Part shown: positions 11,161-23,605 of the stretch, piece after piece | Layout of the letters: each line of letters opens with the position of its first letter | How positions within the stretch are numbered: position 1 is the first letter of the stretch | NCBI RefSeq assembly: GCF_030272615.1 | Contig: NC_081413.1 | Coordinates: forward strand, 447,496,538-447,560,537 | DNA from: Cryptomeria japonica | Lineage: Eukaryota; Streptophyta; Pinopsida; Cupressales; Cupressaceae | Direction of reading: 5' to 3' | DNA: 64,000 nucleotides | Made by a program: the position numbers and the translations under genes | The notes under the pieces: model-generated | What the model saw: only the letters and a program-made list of their open reading frames with translations | Database searches by the model: none | Told to the model about the DNA's origin: nothing

Positions 11161-13964
11161 AGAAGTAGGACATAATAGGTTAAATTTATAAGTATAGACT
11201 AGCACATAGTCAAATGATTAACTTTAACTAGAAAACTTGAGCTAAAATAACTAAAAAAATATTCTAATTTTATTTTTACATTTAATTCTCAACCATTATT
11301 TAACTATCAGATCCAATAATTTGTATTTTGTTCTTTTGTGTCAAGGGTATCCTTGCGACCCAAACCTAATGCCCAACTTGTGTGCCTTGGTCTTACTTAT
11401 TGTAGGTTGAGGCTAGGAAGGGGTGAGTTGGGGTGAGACTAATCCATTGGGGATGCATACAATCACCCATAAAGCACACGCATTGGATAAGTTTAAGTCT
11501 CAATGTCAAATTGGAAACCAATGAAGAAAAAACCCATCTCCCAAACCAACTCTACTTCTTATGCAAACTATCCAATAATATTAATGTTCTAATCACTTAA
11601 AATTTCCTATATATTTTAATTATTTTACTGTGACTCCCTTAATGGTAAATACTTCATCAAATTAGTTTAAGCTTAGGAAAAGATCTTTTACTTTTGCTGT
11701 AAGCGTAATGGTTCTCGAGGAAAATAAGAAAAGATGATTTACCAAATTTATAAGACGTAATCGAAAGAATCAAGTGATTTATCTCTCGCTAATCAAGAAT
11801 GATATAATTCTAATTTATTTAAAATAATTCACGTTTTGGGCTAGAGTCCCTTTGCCTAGTCTTTGAGTTATCTATTCGAAGCTCTCATTTAGTCAAACTA
11901 CCGAGTCATCAAAGCCCTACTTTTTCTTCTATAATTATTATTAATGACTATTTTTCCAATTTACGGGCAAACATTACAATCAATTTATTTATTTTTTCTT
12001 TGCATTCCATTCGTGGTGTCAAAAGTAGATATGTTCGCTATTAAGAGGTAATTATCTTCGACTTGGTGTGGAGTCTCTGTCACCATCCCAGTCTCGAAAA
12101 GAGGAGAAAAATAACAATTGAGTCGAAATAAAAGAAATGATGAGCCCCAAGACTCTGTCTTGAATGGCAACGGCTAACAACTACTTTGGGCATCTTTTTC
12201 TGAACTTTTGAGTTTAGATAACGTTTCAAGTAATACAAATTCAAGAAAAATCTAAGCATTTCAATGAAGTAGATATCTAGAAAAATATGCTTGACTAAGT
12301 TTTCATTTATGATATATGACTTGATGATTCAAAAGAGGATCTTCAGAGGCAATTTGAATAATCAAATCATATTTCATCATTTTCAAGATGACCCTGTTTG
12401 ATAGATTCAGAGTATGAATCTTATGAAATTATTGTTTTGGGTGATATGGAGAAAAATGAAGCATTTTAGTATTGACAAAAAAAAAAATCATTTCAATAGA
12501 GGATCAGTAAATAAGTAAATAATTATTCTATTAGTTTAAAATTATTGTGGTGGATTTGTGAACTTCAGAATATTTTTACTATTGTTGTAGACATACATGT
12601 TATGTGTACAAATTGAACAATGATTATAAATACTATATTTCTCTTATTAGATGTCTTGTAGGAAGTATCCGACTCAAAAAATATTGTATATATTATAGAA
12701 ACAATCATATAATCTTGTGCAGAAACTACCCTATGTTTTGTGTTTCCTAACTGTTCACAAAAGTTGATGTCGGATATACAACTATGTTTTCATGCAATTG
12801 TAGATATTGAACTTAATTCGTCACGTTCCCACGAATTTCAAATGGTCCTACTAACAATAAGCTTACTTGTCATGTAAAGGTATACCAATTGAAAAGTTTT
12901 AGTTCATTGTTACTATGATTTTTCCATGTATGATTTTCTCAAACATATGTTTATTGTTCAATCTATTTGTATGGCTTTTTTCTGTCTATATATTCATAAT
13001 TTAGTATTTCCTTAAACTATAACGGATAGTTTCGTTGAATAAGACTAAGTTATTTTAAGAATTGATTACTTGAAAAACTAGTCATATCAAGGAGTTGAAG
13101 AGTTACTAGTCTTAAAGTTTGTAGTTGAAGAACAAAGAAGTAGAATCTAAGTTAAATTACGAAAGATTAAAATCCGATGATATAATTCAAGGTCTTCCTA
13201 ATTATTAAGATATTTTGTTAAAAATTAATAGAATATATAATATTTTGTTATAATAGAAAAGCTAAACTTATTATATTTACCTTTTTTTTTGTTTCATCTT
13301 TTATATTATTATCTTTTGTGTCAATCATGACTATTAAATCATGAAGGTGGTTTACTATCAAGTCTCATCCTTGATTTTATATTCATGGAGAAATCATTTT
13401 CACTCTTCATAAATCTTTTAACCATTATCCATTGTAAAAAAGTTCAATAAATGAAAGGAAAATAGGTAAAAAATTAGTATTCAATTTATAAATTTTAAAA
13501 ATAAATTAGATATTAGTGTAGATAATATTTTTATTTTATATAAAAATGAAACTACTCATCCATAAAATTGTACAATTTAGATTGATGTAGACGATCCATG
13601 ATTAGAACAAGAGAGAAATATAATTAAGTTTACACATGTAGGGCATGTAGATAATGAAGAAAAAATATCGGATCTCTAAATAAGACAATAACATGAGATT
13701 AGTTAAAATATAAATAATATTGAATAATAAATGTATTGCTAAAATGTATAGTACTAAATAATAAAATTGTGTGCATTAGTAATAGCTACAATATATTATA
13801 TTTAAAATATAGAGCATCACGACCTGAAAATATCTTGAAAATCATGGACTACAATGGAATATTAGATTATAGGTAAATAAGTCTAAGCTTCCACTTAATT
13901 TTGTCTACAAAAAATATTTAAATAATAAAAAATAATTATTTTTCGAACTTAAGAATTGGAACAA
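11161..13964. other. AT-rich intergenic DNA, no gene recognised
   Basis: About 2.8 kb without a convincing coding frame on either strand. The DNA becomes strongly AT-rich from ~12450 onward, with A/T runs. I recognise no LTR ends, RNA gene or transposase motif. It probably represents old decayed repeat sequence. Confidence 0.5.
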
Positions 13965-14374
13965 TGTTAGTTTTGTGAGAAGAAAGAACCAAACCACAAT
14001 TTGATTTCGGTCATAGATCACACAATTCCAATCAACAAATTATTGAAGATAAAAGTAATGCAATGGAGAGAGAATCCAAAAGAGACATAATAAAGACAAT
14101 TGTGAGATAATTTAGAGAATAATCACATTACCCTCACCAAATTAGCTAAAATGAGAGTAGAGTGTTGTATATATATAAAAAATTAATACACATCCAACAG
14201 GTGTATTAAATCCAACTATCCATAATAGGTGGGATGTTTTACCTACTTAGTAAATACCAAAATACTTGGTAACACCTACCTAGATAGAGATAGTAGTTAT
14301 AAGAGGTAGCATATAATTCTTAAATAGCATATGAAACTTGACTACTCATATGTGAGATAGAGTGACACATATAG
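13965..14374 (-). repeat. 3' LTR of old copia element, first part (410 bp)
   Basis: It starts TGTTAGTTTTGTGAG and runs to the TATAG target site of the inserted copia element. Together with 21004-21125 it forms a 532-bp LTR. The content is AT-rich with no coding capacity. Confidence 0.75.
14370..14374. repeat. target-site duplication TATAG (left copy)
   Basis: TATAG at 14370-14374 is repeated exactly at 20999-21003, immediately flanking the TG...CA ends of the inserted copia element. Five base pairs is the usual copia duplication size. This proves a single insertion event. Confidence 0.92.
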
Positions 14375-15422
14375 TGTTAGGACCTAGAGGCAACTAAGAG
14401 GGGAGGGGGGTGAATCAGTTGTCTCTTAATTTCAACCCAAATAAAACATAATCAAACTTGATGCATAATACCGGTAAACCAAACTTAATGTCGGTTGACA
14501 GTTTAATAGTTAATAACAGTACCAGTAAAGTTTAATGCATGAAACATAAAGACAAATAACATTCACAACACATAACATAGATATTATTACGTGGAAACCC
14601 TGTAAGGGGAAAAACCACAGTGGGAAACCTTACCCACAATCAGATGATACTACTCTAGATAGTAAGTGTGTACAAATGGGGTCTGAACATGTAGAAAGGC
14701 CAACTACCTAGAGCTCATTGCTCAATCAAAAAATGAGAGTCACACTGACTACAATTGGATGGTTAAATCAAATGATAATGTACTGCTCAAAATAACATCT
14801 TCATATGCTAGATTCGGTATCAGTTAAGCTCTGATTGTCTTCTTCATAACTTTCCTTTAATCTTCAAATGATGTATGTGTGAGTAGCTCTGCTTATATTC
14901 AGATATACCTTATTACATTCCTCTTCTCACCATTACTACATAATCTCACAAATGAGATCTTACATATATACCAAAACCTAAGACCAAATGTGTAGGTCGG
15001 CTCACTAAGAGTATTACAATTAAATCAATTACAAATGAATCAATATGTGATGCATCATGTCAGCTTAGTGCATTTACAATAATAACCAATCAATAAATCA
15101 TCTCCATAACGTGTCATGCTGATCTAGAATAAATAACGTTTGCTTGTCCATAACCTAGACCAATTTGCCAATAACAACAAATATGCAAACTTGATTAGAC
15201 CAATAACCAAATCATCAAAACCAAGTGATCTTTAGATGATAACAAGTCATCCTCTGTGCCGATGAACAATATAACTTGCCAGCTAGTGAACCAAATATCG
15301 GTGACTGTGCATAAGTCACTGAACATGCCGGTGAACATAACCAAAGATCTCTAGTGTTGATAACTATTGACAAGTGTTGACATCAATGACAAAACCAATG
15401 CAACACATCCATAATACCAACA
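14375..15422 (-). repeat. 3' LTR of minus-strand copia element
   Basis: On the plus strand it reads TGTTAGGACCTAG...ATACCAACA. It matches 19963-20998 along its whole length with scattered substitutions and small indels. The G-run at ~14400 is the complement of the C-run found near the end of all LTRs of this family. Confidence 0.93.
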
Positions 15423-15737
15423 ATATCCCCCTCTGGCATTGATGGCAACACAAAATGAAAAAACCATCTAAGTGCTAGAGCAGAAATGCCAATAAACCAA
15501 AAATCAACAATCTCCCAAAGAGATCAATTGCCAGAAATCAAAATACATAATATCTCTCCCCCTTTGACATCAAATGCCAAAGCAATACAAAAACCAGATA
15601 CAACCAGTTCATAGAACTAATTACAAATACCAATTGTTATAACCAACTACTCCCCCTGAGAAGTATCTCTCCTTCATCAAAGCCACAAAATGATTTCTTT
15701 GTTAATTCTTGTTGGTCTGATGCCATACTCAAACTAT

Positions 15738-18700
15738 CTAAGTCTCTTTCGGTGAGGATATAACCCCAAGCTACTCTCTAAGATATTCAAAAGTTTCCTT
15801 AGGCAAAGCCTTGGTAAAGATATCTGCGATCTGCTCTTTAGTATTCACATAAACCAATTTCACTTCTTTTGCTTCAACATTCTCTTTTAGAAAATTGAAT
15901 TTGATAGAAACATGTTTAGTTTTAGAGTGAAATACCAGATTCTTGGATATATATATATATATTGTTGCCATATTATCACAGTAAATCATTATAGGTTCTT
16001 TGCATTTTACCTTTATGTCCTTCAACATTTGCTTAATCCATAATACCTGAGTACAATTAGTTGTTGCTGCAACATATTCTTATTCTGTTGTTGATAATGA
16101 TGTACAACTCTATTTCTTGCTCAACCATGAAATCAATCTGCTACCAAGAAAGAATGCTTTGCCGATGGTTCTCTTTCTATCATCTACATCTCCTGCCCAA
16201 TTTGCATCTATGTATGCACATAAATCAAATTTTTCATCTTTAGGATACCATAAACCAAGATTTGATGTGCCTTGTAGATATCAGAAAATCCTTTTCACTA
16301 CGGATTCATGATTTTCTTTAGGATTACTCTGAAATCTTGAAACAATACATACTACATTCATAATATCAGGTCTTTTTTGTGTCAAATACAATAAACCTCC
16401 AATCATAGATTTACATCTTGTTGGATTATCAGGTGTTGATTCATCCTTTAATGATAGTTTATCAGTTATAGTCATAAGAGTACTTACCGATTTAGAGTTT
16501 TCTATACCAAATTTCTTTAGTATTTCCTTCAATTACTTAGATTGACATATGAATATACCTTTATCAGTGTGTGGAATCAACAATCCTAAAAAGAATTTTA
16601 TCTCTCAATCATAGACATTTCAAATTCTTCCTGCATCTAATTAGAAAAGTCTTTACACAATCCATCTTCTCCTCCAAAAATGATATCATCAACAAAAACT
16701 TCAATAACCAAGATGTCATCATTAGTCACTTTGAAATATAAGTTGCTATCAGCATTACCTTTAGTGTAACCAAGATTTAAAATATATTTGTCCAATCTAG
16801 CATACCAAGCTCTAGGAGCTTGCTTCAATCCATATAAAACTTTCCTTAACCTTCAAACCATATCTTTGTCATTTGTCAAAGAAAACCCATTAGGTTGTTC
16901 AATGTAAACTTCCTCTTCAAGGTAACCATTCAGAAATGCACATTTAACATCCATTTGATATAATTTATAGTTCTTTTGTGCTACAAATGCTAGAAATAGT
17001 ATGACTGCCTCAATTCTAGCTACTGGTGCAAAGGTTTCATTGTAATCAGTTCCCTCTTTCTGTGAATATCTCTTACACACTAATCTTGTTTTTTTCTAAT
17101 TACCTTACCATCTTCATTAAGTTTATTTCTGAATACCCATTTAGTTCCAATTACATTTTTGGTTTTAGGTCGGGGAACCAATGTCCATGTGTTATTCTTT
17201 TCAATTTGTTCCGATTCATCTTCCATAGCTTCAATCCAATGTTTATCTTCACATGCCTCATTAACTGATGTTGGTTCAATTTGAGAAATTAGACATACCT
17301 CTTCATTTGCCATTCTTCCTCTAGTCATTACACCTTGATACTTATTCCCAATTATCTAACTTTCAAAGTGATTCAATCTTACATACTTGGGTGTATTCAC
17401 TTGTTGTTGTTCTTCAATCACTCTGGAATTCTCAGTTGATGTCGATGTTACTGGATCAACATTCTATAATGGTTTATTTGGTGTAGGTTCATTTGTTATT
17501 ATCTCAACTGCTGGTTCAGAGTCCATATACCTTGAATTACCTCTAAACGATTCATCAATCTTCACATTTGCACTCTCAATGATTTTCTACAATATCTTAT
17601 TAAAACATCTATATGCCTTGCTCTTAGATAAATAACCAAGAAATATTCTTTCATCACTTCTAGGATCAAATTTACCAATATAATCATCTCTCCTAATATA
17701 ACATTTGCTTCCAAATATTTTGAAATATTTAAGAGTAGGAATATTACCAAATCATAGTTCATGAGGGGTCTTACTGGTTTCACCTTTGATGTAAACTTTG
17801 TTGAATGTGTAAATTATTGTATTTACTGCTTCTCTCCAATACACATGAGGTAGGTTTGCTTCTGATATCATGCTTCTATCTGCATCCAGAATAGTTTTGT
17901 TCTTCCTTTCCACAACTCCATTTTGCTGGCGTGTTTGAGGTGCTAATAATTGTCTTCTGATTCCATTCACTTCATAGAATGTATTAAATTCCTTAGATGT
18001 GAATTCACCTCTTTGATCTCATCTTAAAAATTTGATTTTCTTACTAGTTCCATTGTCTACCATTACCTTAAATAGTTTGAATTACCTAAAAGCTTTTGAT
18101 TCCTCCCTAAGAAAAGTAACCCAACACATTCTAGAATAATCATCAATGACTAGAATAAAATATCTATCTCCTTGTAAACTTCTAGTTCTTGCCGGACCAC
18201 ATAAATTAGTATGAATTAAATCAAGAACATTATTGGATTTCTTTGGAATACTCTTAAAAGTTTCTCTAACTTTCTTTCCAAATTCACATTCCTTACATAC
18301 CAGATTGTGAGGTTTTACAATCTTAGGTAAATCCCTTACTACCTTAGTTGTACTGATCTTCACAATGCAATCAAAATTTACATGACAAAGTCTCTTATGC
18401 CATAACCAACTTTCATCAATATGTGCAATCAAGCATGTCTTCTCATTGTTATTAAAGTGAAAGATATTACCTCTAGTCTAATTACCGGTTGCAATTTCCA
18501 AACTAGTTCTATTCATGATTTTGCATTTACCATTCTTGAATTGTAACTGAAATCCTTTTTCAACTAATTGACCAACACTCAAAAGATTATGCTTCAAACC
18601 TTCAACATAATAAACGTTGTCAGTATTGTGCTTACCATCAAAAGATATAGTGCCTTTTCCTCTGATCAAACAAGTTTTATCATCCCCAAATCTTACTAGA

Positions 18701-19905
18701 CCTCCATTGTATTCCTGAAAGGTTAAGAATTTACTTTTACCATCAGTCATATGATGGGAACATTCAGAATCAATGATCCATTCATCATTTTCTTCAATTT
18801 TAGCTACCAGGACTTGCTCTACCGGTTGTATAGTAGGTGCCAGTTGATCTTCTGTTATTGCAACAAAATCCCATCCATTGTCTATCGGTTCCTCATTAGA
18901 ATAATTAGTAACCCCTTCATCAGCATGCTAACATGATTTGTCTTTATTCTTCTTAAATATGTATCTTTGATATTCAGGGTTAGGCTTATATGTTCTTTTA
19001 ACTTCTTCTTTCAATCTTGCATGTCTATCAGGATAGCTAGATGCCATATGACCAATTTTATTACAGTTAAAACATTTAAATGGTACTTTACCTTCATACT
19101 TACTTCCAACTGGACCTTTAGGGATTTTCCTTGCAAATAGTGCTTCAAGCTCTTCCAATTCTTCATTCTCTCTTCTGATGTCTTCAAGTTCTCTTGCATA
19201 AAGTGCTTTCCAATTAGATTTCTTAGATGATGATGATGATGCTGCTGCAGATGATGATGCTTTGAAGGCTAAATTTGTCTTAATTGTAGCAACAGGACCA
19301 AATTCCTCAAGTTCAAAAGCTGAAAGTTTTCCAGCTAAGGTATCTCTAGATACTGATGTATTAGGCATTGTTCTCAATTCATTAATAGCAGTTACTTTCA
19401 TTTTGTATGCTAGTGGTAATGTTCTTAAAACTTTAGAAACAATTTCATCTTCACTTAAGGATCTGTCACAACATCGCATACCCAAAACAATTTCATTAAC
19501 TCTTTCCATAAAAGCAGAAATCCTTTCATCTTCTTCCATTTTTAGATTTTCATACCTGACCCGGAAGCATTCTAGTTTTGCAATTTTGACAGTGGTATCA
19601 CCTTCATTCCATATCTCCAATTTGTCCCAAATAGCTTTAGCAGTAGATCGGTTTGATAATCCCATGATTGGTTGATCTAACAATGCGCTCAAAAGTGCTT
19701 CTCTTGCTTTGCAATCATTCTCCTAATCTTTAGCCAAGTTTGGTGGATTAAGTTGACTCTATGTAGGACCAAAATAGCCATTCTTTGTAACATCCCATAT
19801 GTCTCTTCCAATGCAATTCAAATGTGTCTCCATTCTGATCTTCCATATACCATAGTTAGTTCCATCAAGCTTCAGACTGTCCTTCTCGAAATAGTTAGTT
19901 GCCAT
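15738..19905 (-). pseudogene. copia Gag-Pol polyprotein, broken
   Basis: The start is ATG at 19903-19905 (MATNYFEKDS), 58 bp inside the 5' LTR. The Gag domain runs to ~19100 with a long readable block (19692-18928) ending in the knuckle CFNCNKIGHMASSYPDRH, whose last Cys has become Tyr. The protease Asp-Ser-Gly region and MTDGKSKF follow (~18750), then HKRLCHVNF and the integrase core HTNLCGPARTRS (usual HxDLCGP; D replaced by N), DDYSRMCW and RQQNGVVERKN (18432-17880). RT has [12 protein letters not shown] (~16960), [13 protein letters not shown] and [12 protein letters not shown] (~16690). RNase H ends with TKHVSIKFNFL and IADIFTKALPKETFEYLR. Frameshifts lie near 17085 and 16600, and about ten in-frame stops are present. 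The length (~1,390 codons) is normal for copia. Confidence 0.93.
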
Positions 19906-19948
19906 AAAATCTCCTCAAGTTGTGAGACTTCTGCAAAAAGAGGACTTA

Positions 19949-19960
19949 GCCCTAATACCA
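19949..19960 (-). promoter_or_regulatory. primer-binding site of the minus-strand copia element
   Basis: The minus strand reads TGGTATTAGGGC two bases from the 5' LTR end. This is the complement of the 3' end of initiator tRNA-Met (TGGTATCAGAGC) with two mismatches. Confidence 0.85.
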
Positions 19961-19962
19961 AT

Positions 19963-20998
19963 TGTTAGGACTCAGAGGAAACTGAGGGGGGGGGGGTGGT
20001 GAATCAATTATCTCTCAATTTCAACCCAAATATAACTTAATCAAACTTGACGCATAATACCGATAAACCAGATTTAATGCCGGTTGACAATTTAATAGTT
20101 AATAACAGTATCGGTAAAGTTTAATGCATGAAACAGAAAGACAAATAACATTCATAACACATAACACAAATATTTGTATGTGGAAACCCTATAAGGGGAA
20201 AAACAACAGTGGGAAACCTTATCCACAATCAGATGATACTACTGTAGATAGTATGTGTGTACAAATGGGGTTTGCACATGCAGAAAGGCCAACTGCCTAG
20301 AGCTCACTACTCAATCACAAAATGAGAGTCACACTGACTACAATTCGATGGTTAAATCCAATGATAATGTACTGCTCAAAATCACATCTTCATATGCTAG
20401 ATTTAGTATTGGTTAAGCGCTAATTGTCTTCTTCATAACCTTCCTTTCATCTTCAAATGATGTCTGCCTAAGTAGCTTTTCTTATATTTGCATATACCTT
20501 ATTACATTTCTCTTCTCACCATTACTACATAATCTCACAAATGAGATCTTACATATATACCAAAACTTAAGACCAAATGTGTAAGCGGCTCACTAAGAGT
20601 ATTACAATTAAATCAATTAAAAATGAATCAATATGTGATGCATCATGTCGGATTAATGTATTTACAATAATAACCAATCAATAAATCATATCCATAACGT
20701 GTCATGCTGATCTGGAATAGATAACGCTTGCCGGTCCATAACCTAGACCAATTTGTTGGTAACAACAAATATGCAAACTCGATTAGACTAATAACCAAAT
20801 CATTGAAACCAAGTGTCCAAACCAAATACCGGTGAGTGTATTTGAATAATATAAGATGTCGGTGAACCAAATACCGGTGACTGTGCATAAGTCACTGAAC
20901 ATGTCGGTGAACATAACCAAAGATCTCCAGTGCTGATAAGTGTTGACAAGTGTTGACATCAATGGCAAAACCAATGCAACACATCCATAATACCAACA
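19963..20998 (-). repeat. 5' LTR of minus-strand copia element (1,036 bp)
   Basis: It begins TGTTAGGACTCAG and ends ATACCAACA on the plus strand, followed by the TATAG duplication. A run of 11 Gs at ~19986 is the complement of the family's C-run. Short open frames at 20643-20974 are LTR shadow. Confidence 0.93.
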
Positions 20999-21125
20999 TA
21001 TAGCTCATAGATTACTCCACGTGGACTTATATTAACCAAGTCTAATGAACCTAAGAAAGCTTGATAATATGTGTAAGAAAAATAAGATCTTCTAAAATAA
21101 ATAAAATAAAGGACATATTCTAACA
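20999..21125 (-). repeat. 3' LTR of old copia element, second part, with right copy of TATAG
   Basis: The first 5 bp (TATAG) are the right target-site duplication of the inserted element. The remainder continues the old LTR to its CTAACA end at 21125, directly next to the polypurine tract complement. Confidence 0.8.
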
Positions 21126-21309
21126 CCCCCTTAAGCATAACTTGGATGGTTGAAAATATTTCTTCTCATAAATGAAGTCTAATGAAGTGCCTATGTACAA
21201 ATAGATCCCCACAAAAGAAGAATCCCCCCTCATAATAGGAAAATACCCCAAAATAGAAAGAGAAACGACCCACCTAAAGTAGAGACTGAAAGTGAAGGCC
21301 TAAGAAGCC
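21126..21309 (-). other. 3' untranslated leader and PPT of the old copia element
   Basis: The plus strand CCCCCTTAAGCATAAC at its left end is the complement of a purine tract adjoining the LTR. The remainder separates it from the RNase H stop. No gene is present. Confidence 0.6.
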
Positions 21310-22090
21310 CCTCCTAAAGATGACACCTATTTCATTCCCAACAAAGTTCGTAAATGAAGGAAATTTCATTGAATTCTAATCTACTCTAATATGGTATAGT
21401 AATTAACATCAATGATATTTTTCTTGATTAGCTCTCAATTGTAGTGCATATATCTCTTAATATGTTTCATACTTTAGTGATGAATTAAATTCTTCTAGAT
21501 TTATATCACACTTAAATTATCATAAATATGGTTGTAGAATTTTTGAATGGAATGCCAAATTTTGTTAAAATATTTTAAATAAAAATTGCTTTATTTGTAT
21601 TAAATACCACTTGCTAATAAGATAATATTAATGAAAGAGAAATTGTAGACATTTTCTTCCTTGGCCAATAAATTGTATTGGAACCAAGTGACAAGAAATA
21701 CCCTAAAGTAGACTTGCACTCCTAAAAAATCACCTACTAAATCTAAAGTTGTTTCCCCCAACTGGATAATACCCACATCTACTACATACTAAATCCTATA
21801 AATATGCGTACCATGGATGTAGTAAATAATCCAAATACTTTTTTTTCCAATGTAATTGTTGTCTCTTACATGAATCAAGAGACAATTCCCACAAGATATG
21901 AAATATATGGTCTCTTAGGAGTCAAGTGAATGAGAGTCCCAACAAGTTGTTGGTATAAAGTGCCATCCACTAAGGGTGAAGACCACCTATCCTTAAGTTT
22001 GACCCTGATAGTCAAAGGCTTACACTTAACTATGTAAATCTGAAGCATATCAAGTATTTACATAGGCTATGCAATGAAGATATCTAATAT
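21310..22090 (-). pseudogene. copia RT C-terminus and RNase H remnant
   Basis: Minus-strand translation gives ILDMLQIYIVKCKPLTIRVK (~22065-22005), then LYQQLVGTLIHLTPKRPYIS and YLVGIVS-FM (~21980-21870), the standard copia connection motifs. These are followed by KSTLGYFLSLGSNTIYWPRKK (~21700-21650) and by remnants of the TKHI...ELIKKNIIDVNY block and LLGMK near the end (~21480-21330). The DKSTS-type and DNQS-type RNase H landmarks are recognisable but contain many stops and small indels. This is a highly decayed pol tail, older than the flanking intact elements. Confidence 0.78.
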
Positions 22091-22493
22091 GATAGAGTGA
22101 TCTACATCCCAAAGAAGTAATGCAATAGGCCAAGGTTTTTTGCCGGCTTTTCGTTGGTGTGTCCCTTTTTGTCTCTTTTTTCTTTATCTACTAAGTTCCA
22201 CTTGTAAAGGATTTTGGAGCCCCTTCAAAACCTGTTTTTACCTTAATCAAAAACTATTTGTGAGATATGGGTTGTGAGGCACCACAAATGTCATTTGGGT
22301 CATTTATATACCCATATATTTTTTGTATACAACTTAAATAGGACTCAAACACATTTATTATGCCTAAATAAGTTATAAATTTGTAAAATATTATAAAATA
22401 AAATAAAAAAATTGTGGGCATAAGATAATTAAGATATATTATGAAAGGATATGATGTAAAGTCATCATGAAAAGGAAAACGAGAGGATATATT
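22091..22493. other. AT-rich spacer before the plus-strand copia element
   Basis: No coding frame or known motif is visible. It may be further decayed RT of the old element or its own target. It ends in ATATT, a 4/5 match to the ATATA after the neighbouring element. Confidence 0.4.
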
Positions 22494-23547
22494 TGTTGGT
22501 ATTTTGGTATGGTTTTGTCATTGATGTCAACACCTACTAAACCTTATCAACTCTGGCACTTTGGAGAATCAGCAACATTCACAGGAAAGCAAGTAACTTA
22601 TGCACAGTCACCAATATCTGGTACACCGATAGGATATAATGTTCACCAACACTTGGAATAGCATGGAAAACACCTAGTTATGTCGAAGACATGGTTTGGA
22701 CACTTTGTCTTGAAGTTTTGTTCATTGGCATATTCGTATTTGCATATTTGCTGTTATTGGCAAATACGTCTAGGATATACATCGATAGGTTTATCTTTTC
22801 CAGATCAACACAGAACGCTATGGAGATGTCTCATTATTATTGTAAATACATAAACCCGACATGTTGAATCGATTATTGCAGCGAACATTTTTTTGTTTGT
22901 AAATTGATTTTATTGTAATATCCTTTAGAGCCGACCTACTAAAATTGGTCTTAGGTTATGATATAAATGTAAGATCTTACTTGTAAAATCATGTGTGGAA
23001 TGCGAAGGAAGGAATAATTCAGTATATGTGAGAATAAGGAGAGCTTTACATGCAGACATCATTTGAAGGTAAAGCAAGGTTTTTGTAAAAACAATCAGAA
23101 CTACACCATATTGAATTCAACATAGAAAGATGCAAATTTGAGTAGTACATCCTTATTAGATTTACCCATCCAATTGTAGTCAGTCTGACTCCTATTTGTG
23201 TTTGAGTAGTGAGCTCTAGGTGCTTGGCCTTTCTGCATGTGCAGACCCCATTTGTATACACATACTATTTGTAGTAGCATCATCTGATTGTGGGTAAGAT
23301 TTCCCATCATGGTTTTTCCCCTTATAGGATTTCCATGTACAAATATTGGTGTTATGTGTTATGGATGACTTTGTCTTTTTATTTCATGCATTAATCTTTA
23401 TCAGTATTACAATTAACTGATAAACTGTCTACTGACATAAAAGACTAGTTTACCAGTATTAAGCATTAAGTTGGTAAAGTTATTTTTGGTTTGAATTTAT
23501 TAGACAACTGATTCACCCCCCCTCTTAGTTGTCTATGGGACATAACA
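22494..23547 (+). repeat. 5' LTR of plus-strand copia element
   Basis: It begins TGTTGGTATTTTGG and ends ACATAACA. It contains the family landmark GTCATTGATGTCAAC at ~22518 and the C-run CACCCCCCCTC at ~23514. It aligns to 28086-29138 throughout. Confidence 0.94.
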
Positions 23548-23549
23548 AT

Positions 23550-23561
23550 TGGTATTAGAGC
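23550..23561 (+). promoter_or_regulatory. primer-binding site
   Basis: TGGTATTAGAGC lies two bases after the 5' LTR. It is one mismatch from the initiator tRNA-Met complement TGGTATCAGAGC. Confidence 0.9.
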
Positions 23562-23605
23562 CTAGTCCTCTTTTTTGCAGAAGTTTAACAACTTGAGGAG
23601 ATCCA

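Larger units (their letters stand above)
14375..20998 (-). mobile_element. near-complete Ty1/copia element, minus strand (6,624 bp)
   Basis: It is bounded by a perfect 5-bp target-site duplication (TATAG) and has LTRs of 1,048 bp (14375-15422, 3' LTR) and 1,036 bp (19963-20998, 5' LTR). A Met-type primer-binding site lies next to the 5' LTR and a polypurine tract (plus-strand ATATCCCCCTCTGGC) next to the 3' LTR. One gag-pol coding region spans 15738-19905. It is the same family as the element at 22494-29138: Gag, integrase, RT and LTR ends align throughout. Stops and frameshifts mean it is no longer autonomous. Confidence 0.95.
13965..22090 (-). mobile_element. old Ty1/copia element, 3' half, interrupted by a younger copia insertion
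   Basis: This minus-strand element consists of RT C-terminus and RNase H (22090-21310), a short 3' leader, a polypurine tract (CCCCCTTAAG on the plus strand at 21124-21133) and a 3' LTR (21125-13965) split by the element at 14375-20998. The LTR ends TGTTAG...CTAACA are perfect 6-bp inverted ends. The 5' part is lost before the copia insertion at 22494. It is the oldest layer here, judged from its decay and from carrying the other insertion. Confidence 0.8.

Noticed and set aside
11985-12170. 61-codon minus-strand frame in the AT-rich gap
   Set aside because: It is isolated, short, and has no motif or neighbouring exon-like sequence.
19262-19675. 137-codon plus-strand frame
   Set aside because: It is the antisense shadow of the copia gag on the minus strand.
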